A stretch of 64,000 nucleotides of DNA from Acidimicrobiia bacterium (lineage in GTDB: Bacteria > Actinomycetota > Acidimicrobiia > Acidimicrobiales > Bin134). The notes beneath the pieces are model-generated. The model saw nothing but the letters and a program-made list of their open reading frames with translations. It searched no databases and was not told the DNA's origin. The stretch spans positions 191,722 to 255,721 of the forward strand of contig JAJEGM010000053.1 in NCBI GenBank assembly GCA_022819825.1, read 5' to 3'. Below, one piece after another: positions 17,513 to 28,004 of the stretch; the stretch's first letter is position 1; each line of letters opens with the position of its first letter. Both the position numbers and the translations under genes were made by a program.

Positions 17513-18817
17513 TCATCGTCTCAGCCTCATCCGCTGGACCTCGCCTATACCCCAGCCGATCACCACAACCACCGGGTAGATCGACAGCCGGCCCAAGAAC
17601 ATCAGGGCAATCAACACCCCTCGAGCCGGGGCGGCCAGCACCGTGGCATCGGCAAAACCCGAGAGATCGCCCAAGCCAGGTCCGGCGGTAGCCAGTGCGG
17701 AGATCGACCCCGACACCGCGGTCGGCAGGTCTCCCCCGAGCGAGGCGATGCCGAACACCCCTGAGGCGGCGGCCAGCACCCACAGGATCTGGAAGTTGTG
17801 GACCCGGGTGAGCGAAGCCTCCGAAGCCACCGCTCCCGACACCCTCACCGGCACCACCGCCCGAGGATGGAGTTGCACCACCAGTTCCCGCCGCACGATG
17901 CCCAAAACCTCGATTACCCGTAGTACCCGAAAACCGCCCCCGGCCGAGCCCGCCATCGAGCCCACCCCGATAAGCAAGAGCAGCAGAATTTGGGGCGCGG
18001 CCACCCAATAGCCCCAATCTGCGACTCGGAAACCGGTGGTGCTGATCGACGAGGTGACGACAAAAAACGACTCTCGGATGGTGTCGGCACCCCCGCCGGT
18101 ATCGGTCCACGTCCATGCCGCCACCAGCACCGTCGACCCAACGATCAGGCAGGCGTAGAGCTTGAGCTCGGTCGATCGCCACAAGGCCTGCACTTTCCCC
18201 CGCACCATCCATACCAACGCGGCCACGGACACGCCGGCAAGGGCCATGGCTCCGGCGCCCACCCACTCGATTGCCGCCGAGTCGAAGTGGGCGAATGAGT
18301 CTCGGTAGTTGGCGAATCCTCCGGTGGATGCGGTGGTGAGCCCGAAGGTCGCGGCGTCAAACACGCCCATACCCGCCGCGTAGTAGGCCGCAAACACCAG
18401 GATCGTGAGGCCCATATAGGTCAAGACCACCCGTTGGGTGTTGTGCGACCACGTCCTCGCCAGCACTGCCCGCCGCCCCCGGCCCTCGGCCACCTCGCTC
18501 AGCTGCCGCTGTCCCCCGAAGGCCGGCACCACCACCAAGGCGAGCATCAGGCCGCCCAAGCCGCCCAGCCACTGGGTCAAGGCCCGCCATGTGAGGAGCC
18601 AGGTGGGCAGGGCCTCGGGGTCCACCACAGTGAGAGAGGTAGTGGTAAAGCCAGCCACCGACTCGAAGACGGCGTCGTCCACCCCACTTATCTCTCCCGA
18701 GGCCAGGTACACCACGGTGGAGATCACCACAAGGGAAGCGGCCGTGGCCACGACAGTGGTCAGCACCCTGACTGCGGACCGGTGCCAGGGGAAGCGAACC
18801 CGAGACGGGTCGCTCAT
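17513..18817 (-). CDS. Second TrkH-like transporter subunit, Ser in the first pore loop
   Basis: This shorter (434-residue) TrkH/KtrB/HKT-superfamily protein lacks the two extra N-terminal helices of its neighbour and begins close to the first pore repeat. Its filter loops read AGFTTTSLTVV, TTASTGGFAN, SISTTGFRV and SALATAGPGLG, so the first glycine is replaced by Ser61 (codon TCT at 18635-18637) and the others are kept. In plant HKT transporters this Gly-to-Ser change in the first loop favours Na+ over K+. The family loop GVGSMAGSAGGGFRVLR is present. The gene lies between trkA and trkH with short gaps and presumably shares TrkA. Ion selectivity cannot be settled from sequence. Confidence 0.85.
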   Translation of the reverse strand: MSDPSRVRFPWHRSAVRVLTTVVATAASLVVISTVVYLASGEISGVDDAVFESVAGFTTTSLTVVDPEALPTWLLTWRALTQWLGGLGGLMLALVVVPAFGGQRQLSEVAEGRGRRAVLARTWSHNTQRVVLTYMGLTILVFAAYYAAGMGVFDAATFGLTTASTGGFANYRDSFAHFDSAAIEWVGAGAMALAGVSVAALVWMVRGKVQALWRSTELKLYACLIVGSTVLVAAWTWTDTGGGADTIRESFFVVTSSISTTGFRVADWGYWVAAPQILLLLLIGVGSMAGSAGGGFRVLRVIEVLGIVRRELVVQLHPRAVVPVRVSGAVASEASLTRVHNFQILWVLAAASGVFGIASLGGDLPTAVSGSISALATAGPGLGDLSGFADATVLAAPARGVLIALMFLGRLSIYPVVVVIGWGIGEVQRMRLRR

Positions 18818-18824
18818 TCCATGC

Positions 18825-18929
18825 TCACCCGAAGAAGCGCTTCACTTCGTCCACGGTGTCCGGCCGCGCAGGATCATGTCCTATCACCCGAAGAAGCGCT
18901 TGACTTCGTCAACCGTGTCCGGCCGCGCA
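18825..18929 (-). repeat. Duplicated 46-bp tail of trkA with synonymous differences only
   Basis: Copies at 18825-18870 and 18884-18929 are 46 bp long, 59 bp apart, and differ at three bases. Both encode ARPDTVDEVKRFFG followed by TGA in the trkA frame, and all three differences fall at third codon positions. The left copy is not joined to any gene. It ends 7 bp before the start of the second TrkH gene. Confidence 0.85.
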
Positions 18930-20227
18930 AAGACCACGATGTGGTCGCGGCTACGGAGCTGGCTGCGACCCCGTCCGATCTGTGCCTTGCCGTCTCGCAC
19001 ATAGGCGCCAACGAGCACGTCCTTGGGCAGACCCAGCTCTCTCACCACGGCCCCATCGGCCTTCGACCCCGCCTTGATCTCAACCTCGATGACCTCGAAG
19101 TCGCCCGACAGGTAGGTGGCCACTTGGGCCACCTCGCCCCGCACATAGCGGAGCACTCCGTTAGCGCTGGCCGTTCGGGGCGACAATGCCACGTCGATGC
19201 CCACATCCCGCAGCAGCGTGCGCAGCGCCAAGTTGTGCAACACGGCGATGGTCCCGCTCGCTCCCATCGACTCGGCATACAGACAGGCCAGGATGTTGGC
19301 GTCGTCTTTGCCGGTGAGAGCGATCACTGCGTCGAATTTGCCGACATCCTCGGATTCCAGCAACTCGGCGTCGGTGATATCGCCGTGGATCACCAGCACT
19401 GCATCCAGTTCCTCACTCAGCGTCTGGGCCCGCTCCAGATTCCGCTCGATGAGCACTACCTCGGCATGGCGCTCACTCAGTCGCCGGGCCAATATCTCGG
19501 CCGTCCGGCCCCCGCCGAGCAGCATCACCCGGCGATGGGTGCCCGGCGCCAGACCCAAGAGCGGCAACAGCGTCGATCGCGCCCGCCGCTTACATACCAC
19601 CCGCAGAAGATCGCCGGGCTCAAGTGTGGTATCGGCCCGGGGAATCTGGGTCTTGCCCTCACGGGTGAGCACGGCCACAAGGAAGTCCCAGTCGGGCTCA
19701 TACTCTTCGGCGATATCGACCAATCGCCGATTAGCCCAGGGTGCGTCGGCGGTGAGCTTCGCCCCCACCACCACAACCTCCCCATCGGCCATCACCGTAA
19801 CGTCGGTGGCCCCCGGATATGACAGGAGGTCCATGATCTCGTGGGCGGTCTCCTCGTCGGGGTCGATGATGGTGTCGGCCTGCATCGCCTCCCGCAGCTC
19901 CCGGGCGTCCTTCTCCCGCAGGTTGCGGGCCTGGATACGGGCGATGGTGCGTCCCACGCCGTGCTGCTTGGCCAGCAAGCAGGCCACCAGGTTCACCTCG
20001 TCGTGGGCGGTGACCGCCACCAGCAGGTCGGCCTTGTTGATGCCCGCCTCGACGAGAACGTGAGGATGGGTGCCGCTCCCCTCCACCGCCAACACGTCCA
20101 GGTCTTCAGCCAGGCTGTGCAGCTTCTTGGCGTTCACCTCCACGACCGACACGGTGTTGCCCTCTTCGCTCAAAATCTGAGCGACGTGGGAACCCACCTC
20201 GCCAGCGCCCACGACCACGATGCGCAC
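18884..20227 (-). CDS. trkA: Trk potassium uptake regulatory subunit TrkA
   Basis: Cytoplasmic gating ring subunit of the Trk system, binding NAD(H) or ATP. Two tandem RCK units are visible: the first starts RIVVVGAGEVGSHVAQIL (Rossmann glycines intact), followed by a TrkA_C segment (TVMADGEVVVVGAKL to LEPGDLLRVV). The second starts RVMLLGGGRTAEILARRL and ends with a second TrkA_C segment (EVEIKAGSKADGAVVRELGLPKDVLVGAYV). The 447-residue length matches two-domain TrkA proteins. GTG at 20227 has AAGGA 7 nt upstream; the track start at 20266 is less likely. The two TrkH genes follow immediately. The 3' end is duplicated downstream. Confidence 0.93.
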   Translation of the reverse strand: MRIVVVGAGEVGSHVAQILSEEGNTVSVVEVNAKKLHSLAEDLDVLAVEGSGTHPHVLVEAGINKADLLVAVTAHDEVNLVACLLAKQHGVGRTIARIQARNLREKDARELREAMQADTIIDPDEETAHEIMDLLSYPGATDVTVMADGEVVVVGAKLTADAPWANRRLVDIAEEYEPDWDFLVAVLTREGKTQIPRADTTLEPGDLLRVVCKRRARSTLLPLLGLAPGTHRRVMLLGGGRTAEILARRLSERHAEVVLIERNLERAQTLSEELDAVLVIHGDITDAELLESEDVGKFDAVIALTGKDDANILACLYAESMGASGTIAVLHNLALRTLLRDVGIDVALSPRTASANGVLRYVRGEVAQVATYLSGDFEVIEVEIKAGSKADGAVVRELGLPKDVLVGAYVRDGKAQIGRGRSQLRSRDHIVVFARPDTVDEVKRFFG

Positions 20228-20293
20228 TGCTACATCCTTACTGAAAATCCACGAGGGTGCGAGCACTCCCCTGGTTCTGGGGTCGCACGGCGA

Positions 20294-20899
20294 TCACTGG
20301 CGGGCCCGGCGCGACAACGCTTTGCTGAACACCCGCACCCGCTCTTCGGTGACCACCGCATCCATGGTCACATCGCCGGGGTGGGACGGCACCCCATCCA
20401 CGAGCTGACACTCATAGGCCAGCCCCACTACCAGCGGCTTGGCTGGGCGGGGCCCGTTGAGCAAAAAGGACAGCGCCCGGTCGTAATAGCCCTGGCCTCG
20501 GCCAGCGCGATGGCCAGCAGCGTCGAACACCACTACAGGGGCGAACACCACATCAAGCTCCCGGGCCGACACCAGAAACTCGACATCGACATCAGGCTCG
20601 GGAATCCCAAACCGGTTGAGCACGAACGTAGTGTCCGGCCCGGCGGGGGCGAACTGGATGGGAGCGGGATCGCGCATCACCGGGAAATACACCTCGATGT
20701 CCCGCAGGCGGCAAGCGGTCACCAGTGGGGCCGGATCGATCTCGCCGTCGTCGGCCACCGTGGCTGACACCCGACCCACGCCGTCCAGCCAGCCAAGGGA
20801 GGTAACCGCGTTGCACACTGCTCGCGCCGCACCCTCGGGATCAGAAAACAAGCGCCGGGCCTCCCGGGCTTCGGTCCGCAACCGGCTGAGGCTGACCAC
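20294..20899 (-). CDS. 5-formyltetrahydrofolate cyclo-ligase family protein
   Basis: Recycles 5-formyl-THF to 5,10-methenyl-THF using ATP. The C-terminal ATP/folate motif GRGQGYYDRALSFL is intact, preceded by DVVFAPVVVFDAAGHRAG. A family-typical VGLAYECQLVDGVPSHPGDVTMDAVVTE closes the protein. The N-terminal RRLFSDPEGAARAV region is shorter and more variable than usual. The length of 201 residues is normal and the start is GTG at 20899. It is upstream of trkA on the same strand with a 66-bp gap and may supply one-carbon units in parallel with the formate-THF ligase at 54.2 kb. Confidence 0.87.
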   Translation of the reverse strand: MVSLSRLRTEAREARRLFSDPEGAARAVCNAVTSLGWLDGVGRVSATVADDGEIDPAPLVTACRLRDIEVYFPVMRDPAPIQFAPAGPDTTFVLNRFGIPEPDVDVEFLVSARELDVVFAPVVVFDAAGHRAGRGQGYYDRALSFLLNGPRPAKPLVVGLAYECQLVDGVPSHPGDVTMDAVVTEERVRVFSKALSRRARQ

Positions 20900-21009
20900 G
20901 GTTCCAGATTATCGCTAATGACCCGAAATTGGTTATCCCAAATGGCAACCTTGGCAGGTCATATTCTCGCTGGCTAACTTCGCCTAGTTATCTCAAACAG
21001 GGGGTCAAC

Positions 21010-23106
<2,097 letters not shown>

Positions 23107-23111
23107 AGCCA

Positions 23112-23150
23112 TTGCCCAACGGGCCCCAGATCGGCTTATAATCAGATCGG
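23112..23150 (+). promoter_or_regulatory. Promoter with perfect TATAAT flanked by CAGATCGG repeats
   Basis: TATAAT at 23137-23142 is a perfect -10 box; TTGCCC at 23112-23117 lies 19 bp upstream as a weaker -35. The 8-bp sequence CAGATCGG occurs directly before (23127-23134) and after (23143-23150) the -10 box with a 16-bp period, a layout that could be an operator. Confidence 0.45.
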
Positions 23151-23263
23151 TCATACGACCATCCCAAGTGAGCCGGAGCGAGGGTGGTAGAACCCCTTTG
23201 AGGTGTACCTCGCTCCGGCCCATGCGGGACTCTATCTGCCGATAGCCGCACATCAGCCCTTTT
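23148..23263 (+). ncRNA. Possible small RNA or structured leader
   Basis: Downstream of the TATAAT promoter lies a perfect 12-bp inverted repeat, GCCGGAGCGAGG (23172-23183) with CCTCGCTCCGGC (23208-23219) around a 24-nt loop. A second hairpin follows (GCGG, CTATC-TGCC-GATAG, CCGC, 23224-23249), then TTTT at 23260. This could be a small RNA, the terminator of hppA, or the 5' leader of the hydrolase that starts at 23340. The sequence alone does not decide. Confidence 0.35.
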
Positions 23264-23339
23264 CAGCAACTTTCACCCTTTCGGATTTCCGGTCCTGCGC
23301 TGTTACTCATCAGCTAGCTAGCCGTGGCAACATGAGCCG

Positions 23340-24128
23340 ATGCCGATAGCCAAAGTCAGCGACCTCGATCTCTACTTCGAGCTACACGGGTCGGGGCCAC
23401 CCCTGCTCAACATCAGCGGCAGCGGAGGCGACCTGCGCATGACCGCCCCCGACCTGAACCCCCTGAACCGGGCGTTCACCGTGGCCCACTACGACCAGCG
23501 GGGACTGGGCCAGACCTCGACTCCGCCGCTGCCCTGGACCATGGCGGACTACGCTGCCGACGCCGTTGCCTTCTTGGACTTCTTGGGCTGGGATTCGGTG
23601 CCGGTGGTGGGCACCAGCTTCGGCGGGATGGTGGGCATGAACATGGCTGTGCTCCATCCGGGGCGGATCAGCAAGCTGGTGCTCAACTGCACCTCCCCCG
23701 GCGGCCCCGACTACAGCTCCTGGCCCTTGCACACCCTGGCCGACCTCGATCCCGACGAGCGGGGCGAGGTGGCGCTGGAGATCATGGACACCCGATATGA
23801 GCGGGGTGGTCCTCTTCCCCCCGGCGTAGAAGTGTTCGTTGCCAATGCGCGCCCCGACGGCCCCGCCCTACCGCTCGAAACCCCTGGCGCGCTCGGCCAG
23901 CTGGAAGCCCGCCGGGGTCACGACGTGGTCGACCGCCTGGGCGAGATCGACGTGCCCACCCTGGTATGCGCCGGCATCCACGACGGCATCGCCCCCATGC
24001 GCAACAGCGAACTCCTGCGCGACCGAATCCCCAACGCCCGCCTGGCCACCTTCGACGGCGGCCACATCTTCATGATGCAAGACCCCACCGCCTACCCGAC
24101 AATTTTGGAATTCCTTACCGAAGACTGA
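23340..24128 (+). CDS. Alpha/beta hydrolase
   Basis: A 262-residue alpha/beta hydrolase of the broad haloperoxidase / proline-iminopeptidase-like group. The oxyanion region is NISGSGGDLRM, the nucleophile elbow VVGTSFGGMVGMNMA (Ser near residue 100), the acid ICAGIHDG-like region around residue 218, and the catalytic histidine FDGGHIFM. A short cap region (about 125-190) separates the core strands. No signal peptide is seen. The ATG at 23340 is well placed. It may be the first gene after the structured leader at 23148-23263. The substrate is unknown. Confidence 0.8.
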   Translation: MPIAKVSDLDLYFELHGSGPPLLNISGSGGDLRMTAPDLNPLNRAFTVAHYDQRGLGQTSTPPLPWTMADYAADAVAFLDFLGWDSVPVVGTSFGGMVGMNMAVLHPGRISKLVLNCTSPGGPDYSSWPLHTLADLDPDERGEVALEIMDTRYERGGPLPPGVEVFVANARPDGPALPLETPGALGQLEARRGHDVVDRLGEIDVPTLVCAGIHDGIAPMRNSELLRDRIPNARLATFDGGHIFMMQDPTAYPTILEFLTED

Positions 24129-24156
24129 GCAGCCGGTTTCGCTCTACCGTGTTTGT

Positions 24157-24690
24157 GTGAATCGGGAGCAGGCGCTGCGAACACTGGGGCTGGAGAAGGG
24201 AGCGCAGCCCGACGACATCAACCGCGCCTATCGGACGCTGATCCGCCAAGCCCACCCCGATGCTGGCGGCACCACTGCGGTGGCGGCCCGCATCACCGAG
24301 GCCTACCACTGGCTCCAGCGGGCTGGTACTGAGCCTCCCCCGACTCCGAAACCAGCTCCCCCACCCCAACCAACCCCTTCGGCGGCCGACGACGCCTCTG
24401 TGCTGCTCCTCCCTCCAGGCGACGTATTCGCCCGGCTGGTAGAGGCCGGACACCAGTTGGGCGAGGTGAGCTACATCGACCACGACGCCGGCATCGTGCA
24501 GATCACCTTCACCGCCCACAACGGAATTGTCTGCCAGCTAGCAGCCACGGTCGTCTCGATGCCATCCCGAGCTAGCCGGGGCGAAGCCAGAGTCGAATTC
24601 ACCCTCGATCCCCTGGCCAGCGGCGAAGCCCCACCCATCGACCAAGTTGTCGCCCGATTCGCCCGCATCTTCCAACGAACAAGCCTCTAG
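24157..24690 (+). CDS. J-domain protein with a novel C-terminal domain
   Basis: The N-terminal 60 residues form a DnaJ J-domain (ALRTLGLEKGAQPDDINRAY, the HPD triad in AHPDAGGT, and ITEAYHWLQ), so it should stimulate ATP hydrolysis by a DnaK-type Hsp70. A proline-rich linker (EPPPTPKPAPPPQPTP) joins it to a beta-rich domain of about 95 residues (GEVSYIDHDAGIVQITFTAHNG) that I do not recognise. There is no zinc-finger or DnaJ C-terminal substrate domain, so it is a class III J-protein, probably with a specialised client. GTG start at 24157. It follows the hydrolase by 28 bp. Confidence 0.75.
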   Translation: MNREQALRTLGLEKGAQPDDINRAYRTLIRQAHPDAGGTTAVAARITEAYHWLQRAGTEPPPTPKPAPPPQPTPSAADDASVLLLPPGDVFARLVEAGHQLGEVSYIDHDAGIVQITFTAHNGIVCQLAATVVSMPSRASRGEARVEFTLDPLASGEAPPIDQVVARFARIFQRTSL

Positions 24691-24728
24691 CTCAAAGTGT
24701 CACCGGTCGTCCGTAGAGTGGTCGGCCC

Positions 24729-25361
24729 ATGTCGGCTGTTGCCCCACAATCCGAGCGACGCAATGCCATTGCCCAGCCCGCGCTGTGGAGTATGCAAGAG
24801 CCCATCGCACTCGAGTTGGCCCCTAACCGGGTCGACATGGGGGACGAGGCATGGGTTGACAGGATGACCGGCTTCGTCCGGGGCGGCGACACCCTCTTGG
24901 ACGCTCTGGTGACTACGGTCCCCCTGTCCACCGGAAGACGGCCCATGTACGACAACATGGTGGATGTCCCACGGCTGTCAGGCCATCTCCCCACCGCCGT
25001 AGTAGGCTCTGCCATACCGGTGATCAGCGAAATCGCCACGATGCTGGGCGACCGCTACCAGAAAGCGTTCACCCGAGTGGGAATCAACCTCTACCGCAAC
25101 GAACGCGACAGCGTGGCCTGGCACGCCGACAAGATCGGCCAAGTCATGCACCAACCCGTCATCGGCCTGGTGTCGCTAGGCGCGGCTCGCCCCTTCCTGC
25201 TCCGCCCCCTCGGCGGCGGCAAGTCCCGAAAGTTCGTCCTCGGCTCCGGAGATCTACTGGTGATGGGCGGCAACTGCCAGCACCGCTTCGAGCACTCCGT
25301 CCCCAAGCTCTCCCACCCCACCGCCCCTCGCCTCAGCATCACCTTCCGCCACGAGGAGTAG
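24729..25361 (+). CDS. AlkB-like 2-oxoglutarate/Fe(II) dioxygenase
   Basis: A 210-residue AlkB-family oxygenase that would oxidatively demethylate alkylated bases or another substrate. The active-site pattern is present: VAWHADKIG (iron-binding His and Asp), QHRFEHSVPK (second iron His) and PRLSITFRHEE, the Arg-x-Ser-x-Thr-x-Arg signature that binds 2-oxoglutarate. The nucleotide-recognition lid around PLSTGRRPMYDNMVD resembles the ALKBH2/3-like group. Start at ATG 24729. It is the third gene of a rightward run and is convergent with the alcohol dehydrogenase at 25381. No ada or other repair gene is nearby. Confidence 0.85.
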   Translation: MSAVAPQSERRNAIAQPALWSMQEPIALELAPNRVDMGDEAWVDRMTGFVRGGDTLLDALVTTVPLSTGRRPMYDNMVDVPRLSGHLPTAVVGSAIPVISEIATMLGDRYQKAFTRVGINLYRNERDSVAWHADKIGQVMHQPVIGLVSLGAARPFLLRPLGGGKSRKFVLGSGDLLVMGGNCQHRFEHSVPKLSHPTAPRLSITFRHEE

Positions 25362-25380
25362 CGAGGACCGGTTTCGGTGC

Positions 25381-26478
25381 TCAGCTCAGATCGAAAACAG
25401 TTCTGATTCCGATACTGGCTCGGAGGTCGTCGAGGCCGGCGTTGATCTCATCAATAGGACGGCGGGCGGTGATCATGGGCTCCAGGTCGAGGCGGCCGTT
25501 CTGCCACAGGGCCAGCAGACGGGGAACTTCTCGCTGGGAGTTGCAGCCGCCGAACAGGCAGCCCAGCAACTTCTTCTCGGCAGTGAGATACATGACGGCG
25601 GGATTGATGGTCACGGTGTGCTCAAGGGCGGGTGCACCCACCATCACCGTTGTACCGCCGTTGCGGGTGGCCGCCAAGCCAGCTTCCACCAGCGGACCGG
25701 CCCCGGCAGCGTCGAAGGCGTAGTCGGCGCCGATCCCCTTGGTGGCCTCCTGCACATGGGCCACCACGTCGGTCTCGTTCGGATCGAGCAGGTCAGTGGC
25801 CCCGAATGCCACGGCGGCATTGCGGCGGTCGGCCACCGGGTCGGAGGCGAAAATGCGGGATGCACCGGCCAGGCGGGCACCCTGCACTACCGACATGCCT
25901 ACACCACCCAGGCCCATTACCAGCACGGTGGCACCCTCCTCCACCTGGGCAGTGTTGAGCACTGCACCCACGCCTGTCTGGATGGCGCATCCGATCACCG
26001 CAGCTACTTCCAGGGGCACGTCGGGGTCGATCTTCACCGCAGCGGTTTCGGCCACCAAGGTGAGCTGGCCGAATCCGGCGACTCCCAGGCCCCGGTACAC
26101 CGGCTGGCCATCCATCGTGAACGGAATCGAGCCATCGGGCATCGTCCCCATGAACATCGAGGCCGCCGATGCGCACAGCGTCATCTCCCCTCGCACACAC
26201 CAGTAGCACGTCCCGCACGGGCCAAACGGTGACAGCATCACGTGGTCACCTTCGGCCAGGGAGTCCACCCCCGGGCCCACCGCGTCGACGATCCCGGCGG
26301 CCTCGTGGCCCAAAATGATCGGGGTCATCATCTCAGGAGCATCGATCATGGTCAGATCGGAGTGGCACAGCCCGCAGTGGGTGACCTGCACCCGCACCTG
26401 CCCCGGCCCGGGATCGACGCAATCCACGTCGGCCATCACCAACGGCGTGGCCGGCGATGCCAGGAGTGCTGCCTTCAT
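25381..26478 (-). CDS. Zinc-dependent alcohol dehydrogenase
   Basis: A medium-chain dehydrogenase of 365 residues that oxidises an alcohol with NAD(P)+. The catalytic zinc ligands are in HCGLCHSD and LGHEAAG. The structural zinc cysteines are in CGTCYWCVRGEMTLC, and the cofactor-binding turn is VLVMGLGGVGMSVV. It resembles class III-like enzymes and those acting on bulky or CoA-linked alcohols in actinobacteria. The ATG at 26478 (MKAALLASPA) has AGAGAGG upstream; the track start at 26613 lies inside the neighbour gene. It is the last gene of a leftward trio with a hydroxyacyl-CoA dehydrogenase and a dienelactone hydrolase. Confidence 0.88.
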   Translation of the reverse strand: MKAALLASPATPLVMADVDCVDPGPGQVRVQVTHCGLCHSDLTMIDAPEMMTPIILGHEAAGIVDAVGPGVDSLAEGDHVMLSPFGPCGTCYWCVRGEMTLCASAASMFMGTMPDGSIPFTMDGQPVYRGLGVAGFGQLTLVAETAAVKIDPDVPLEVAAVIGCAIQTGVGAVLNTAQVEEGATVLVMGLGGVGMSVVQGARLAGASRIFASDPVADRRNAAVAFGATDLLDPNETDVVAHVQEATKGIGADYAFDAAGAGPLVEAGLAATRNGGTTVMVGAPALEHTVTINPAVMYLTAEKKLLGCLFGGCNSQREVPRLLALWQNGRLDLEPMITARRPIDEINAGLDDLRASIGIRTVFDLS

Positions 26479-26497
26479 GGAAACCTCTCTTTTGGGT

Positions 26498-27256
26498 TTA
26501 CTTCTTGCCGGCCTTCCAGCCGGTGGTGGCACCGGAGACCATGCCGTAAGGGCCTGACGGCCACCGGAAGCAGTCCACCATGAGCTGATCGACTTCTTCC
26601 CGGCTGGCCACACCCTCGGCCACTACCGCGTTGGCCTCTCGGATCATGGCCCCGTACACCCGATTGGTGACGTAGCCCCAGCTCATGGCCGAGTCTTTGA
26701 TGACCACGGGGTTCTTGCCTGCGGCTGCCGCCAGGCGACAGATGGTCTCGGTGGTCTCGTCGGAGGTTTGCGGCGCCCTTACGATCTCAGCCAGCTTCAT
26801 CACCGGCGGCGGCGATGCCCAGTGCCATCCGATTACCCTGTCGGCTCGATCGGTAGCCACCGCCAGGGCCTGTACCGGATACCCGCTGGAGTTGGATGCG
26901 AAAATGGTGTGCTCCGGGCACTCTTGGTCGAGCTCTCGGAACAACTGAATCTTGAGGTCCAGGCGCTCGGGGACCGCTTCGATAATCACATCGACGCCCG
27001 CAGCTGCATCCCGGTCAGTGGTGAAGTCGATGCGGGCCAGCGCAGCTTCAGCCTCGGCCTCGGTCATCTTGCCCCGGGCCACTGCCCCCTGGATGCCGAA
27101 TCGGCCCTCGGACACCAGACCGGGGGCGGCCGCAACAATGTCGGGATCAATATCGAAGGCCACCACGGGATGGCCGGCGATGGCCATCACCTGAGCGATG
27201 CCCGAGCCCATCACCCCCGAGCCGATGACTCCGATTTTCTCTGCGCCGGCGGTCAC
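26498..27256 (-). CDS. 3-hydroxyacyl-CoA dehydrogenase family protein
   Basis: Oxidises a 3-hydroxyacyl-CoA to the 3-keto form with NAD+. The Rossmann motif IGVIGSGVMGSGIAQV begins near residue 8. FASNSSGYPV holds the conserved Ser/Asn. GWHWASPPPVMKLAEIVRAP corresponds to the HFFNP-like catalytic His region of the family, and NRVYGAMIREANAVVAEG begins the C-terminal dimerisation domain. The GTG at 27256 overlaps the TGA of the upstream dienelactone hydrolase in a GTGA junction. The 252-residue length is slightly shorter than the usual 280-290 because the C-terminal domain is trimmed. It may belong to an aromatic or alicyclic degradation route. Confidence 0.83.
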   Translation of the reverse strand: MTAGAEKIGVIGSGVMGSGIAQVMAIAGHPVVAFDIDPDIVAAAPGLVSEGRFGIQGAVARGKMTEAEAEAALARIDFTTDRDAAAGVDVIIEAVPERLDLKIQLFRELDQECPEHTIFASNSSGYPVQALAVATDRADRVIGWHWASPPPVMKLAEIVRAPQTSDETTETICRLAAAAGKNPVVIKDSAMSWGYVTNRVYGAMIREANAVVAEGVASREEVDQLMVDCFRWPSGPYGMVSGATTGWKAGKK

Positions 27257-27969
27257 GACAGATGCGCGCCGAACCAGGCCGCCATACGGGACCAGCCATC
27301 GGAGGCAGCGTCGGCGTTGTACGACGGGCGCTCGTCGCACAGGAACCCGTGGTCGGCATCGGCGTAGCGCACGATGTCGGTGGGCTGGGCGTTGCCATCG
27401 AGGTCGGACCGAAGTTGCTCAACACCCTCGACCGGGATCATGCCGTCGAGGTCGCCGAACAGGCCCAGCCACGGGCACTGGAGGTCGCCATGGCGGTCAG
27501 CCAGCTTGGGCTGGCCCGGGGTGAACCCGTCGGTCACGATGGCCCCGCCGTAGTAGGTGACCGCCGCGCCCACTGGGCGGCTGATGGCCGTCAGGAAGGT
27601 GACCCGGCCGCCCATGCAGAATCCGGTGATGCCCACCTTGTTGGACGGAATCCCCTGGTCGGCCAGAAAGCCGAGAGCGGCATCCACGTCCATCAGGGAG
27701 TGGGAGTCGAGGAGGTTGCCCATCATCTCGAATATCTTGTCCATCTCGTCGTAGCCGGCCAGATTGTTCTCATAGCGGTGATAAAGATCAGGGGCCACCG
27801 CCAGATAGCCCTCGGCCGCTACCCGTCGGGTTACGTCCTCGATATGGCCGTTCAGCCCGAAGGCCTCCATGATCACGATTACCGCGGCACTCGGCTCGCC
27901 ATCGGGGCGGGCGACGTACAGCCTCATCGGGCCATCGGCAGTGGAGAGTTCTACGTTCTCGGTTTGCAT
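27253..27969 (-). CDS. Dienelactone hydrolase family protein
   Basis: A 238-residue alpha/beta hydrolase with the dienelactone hydrolase triad: Cys in GITGFCMGGRV (about residue 118), the acid in GLFGDLDGMIP and His in ADADHGFL. The Glu in IVIMEAFGLNG, which orients the cysteine in DLH, is also present. Family members open 4-carboxymethylene-butenolide rings in chloroaromatic degradation, but many act on other esters. It is the first gene of a coupled trio with hydroxyacyl-CoA and alcohol dehydrogenases. Start ATG 27969. Confidence 0.88.
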   Translation of the reverse strand: MQTENVELSTADGPMRLYVARPDGEPSAAVIVIMEAFGLNGHIEDVTRRVAAEGYLAVAPDLYHRYENNLAGYDEMDKIFEMMGNLLDSHSLMDVDAALGFLADQGIPSNKVGITGFCMGGRVTFLTAISRPVGAAVTYYGGAIVTDGFTPGQPKLADRHGDLQCPWLGLFGDLDGMIPVEGVEQLRSDLDGNAQPTDIVRYADADHGFLCDERPSYNADAASDGWSRMAAWFGAHLS

Positions 27970-28004
27970 GGCTGCCGATGGTAGTTCTCGGTTCGACCAG
28001 CGGC

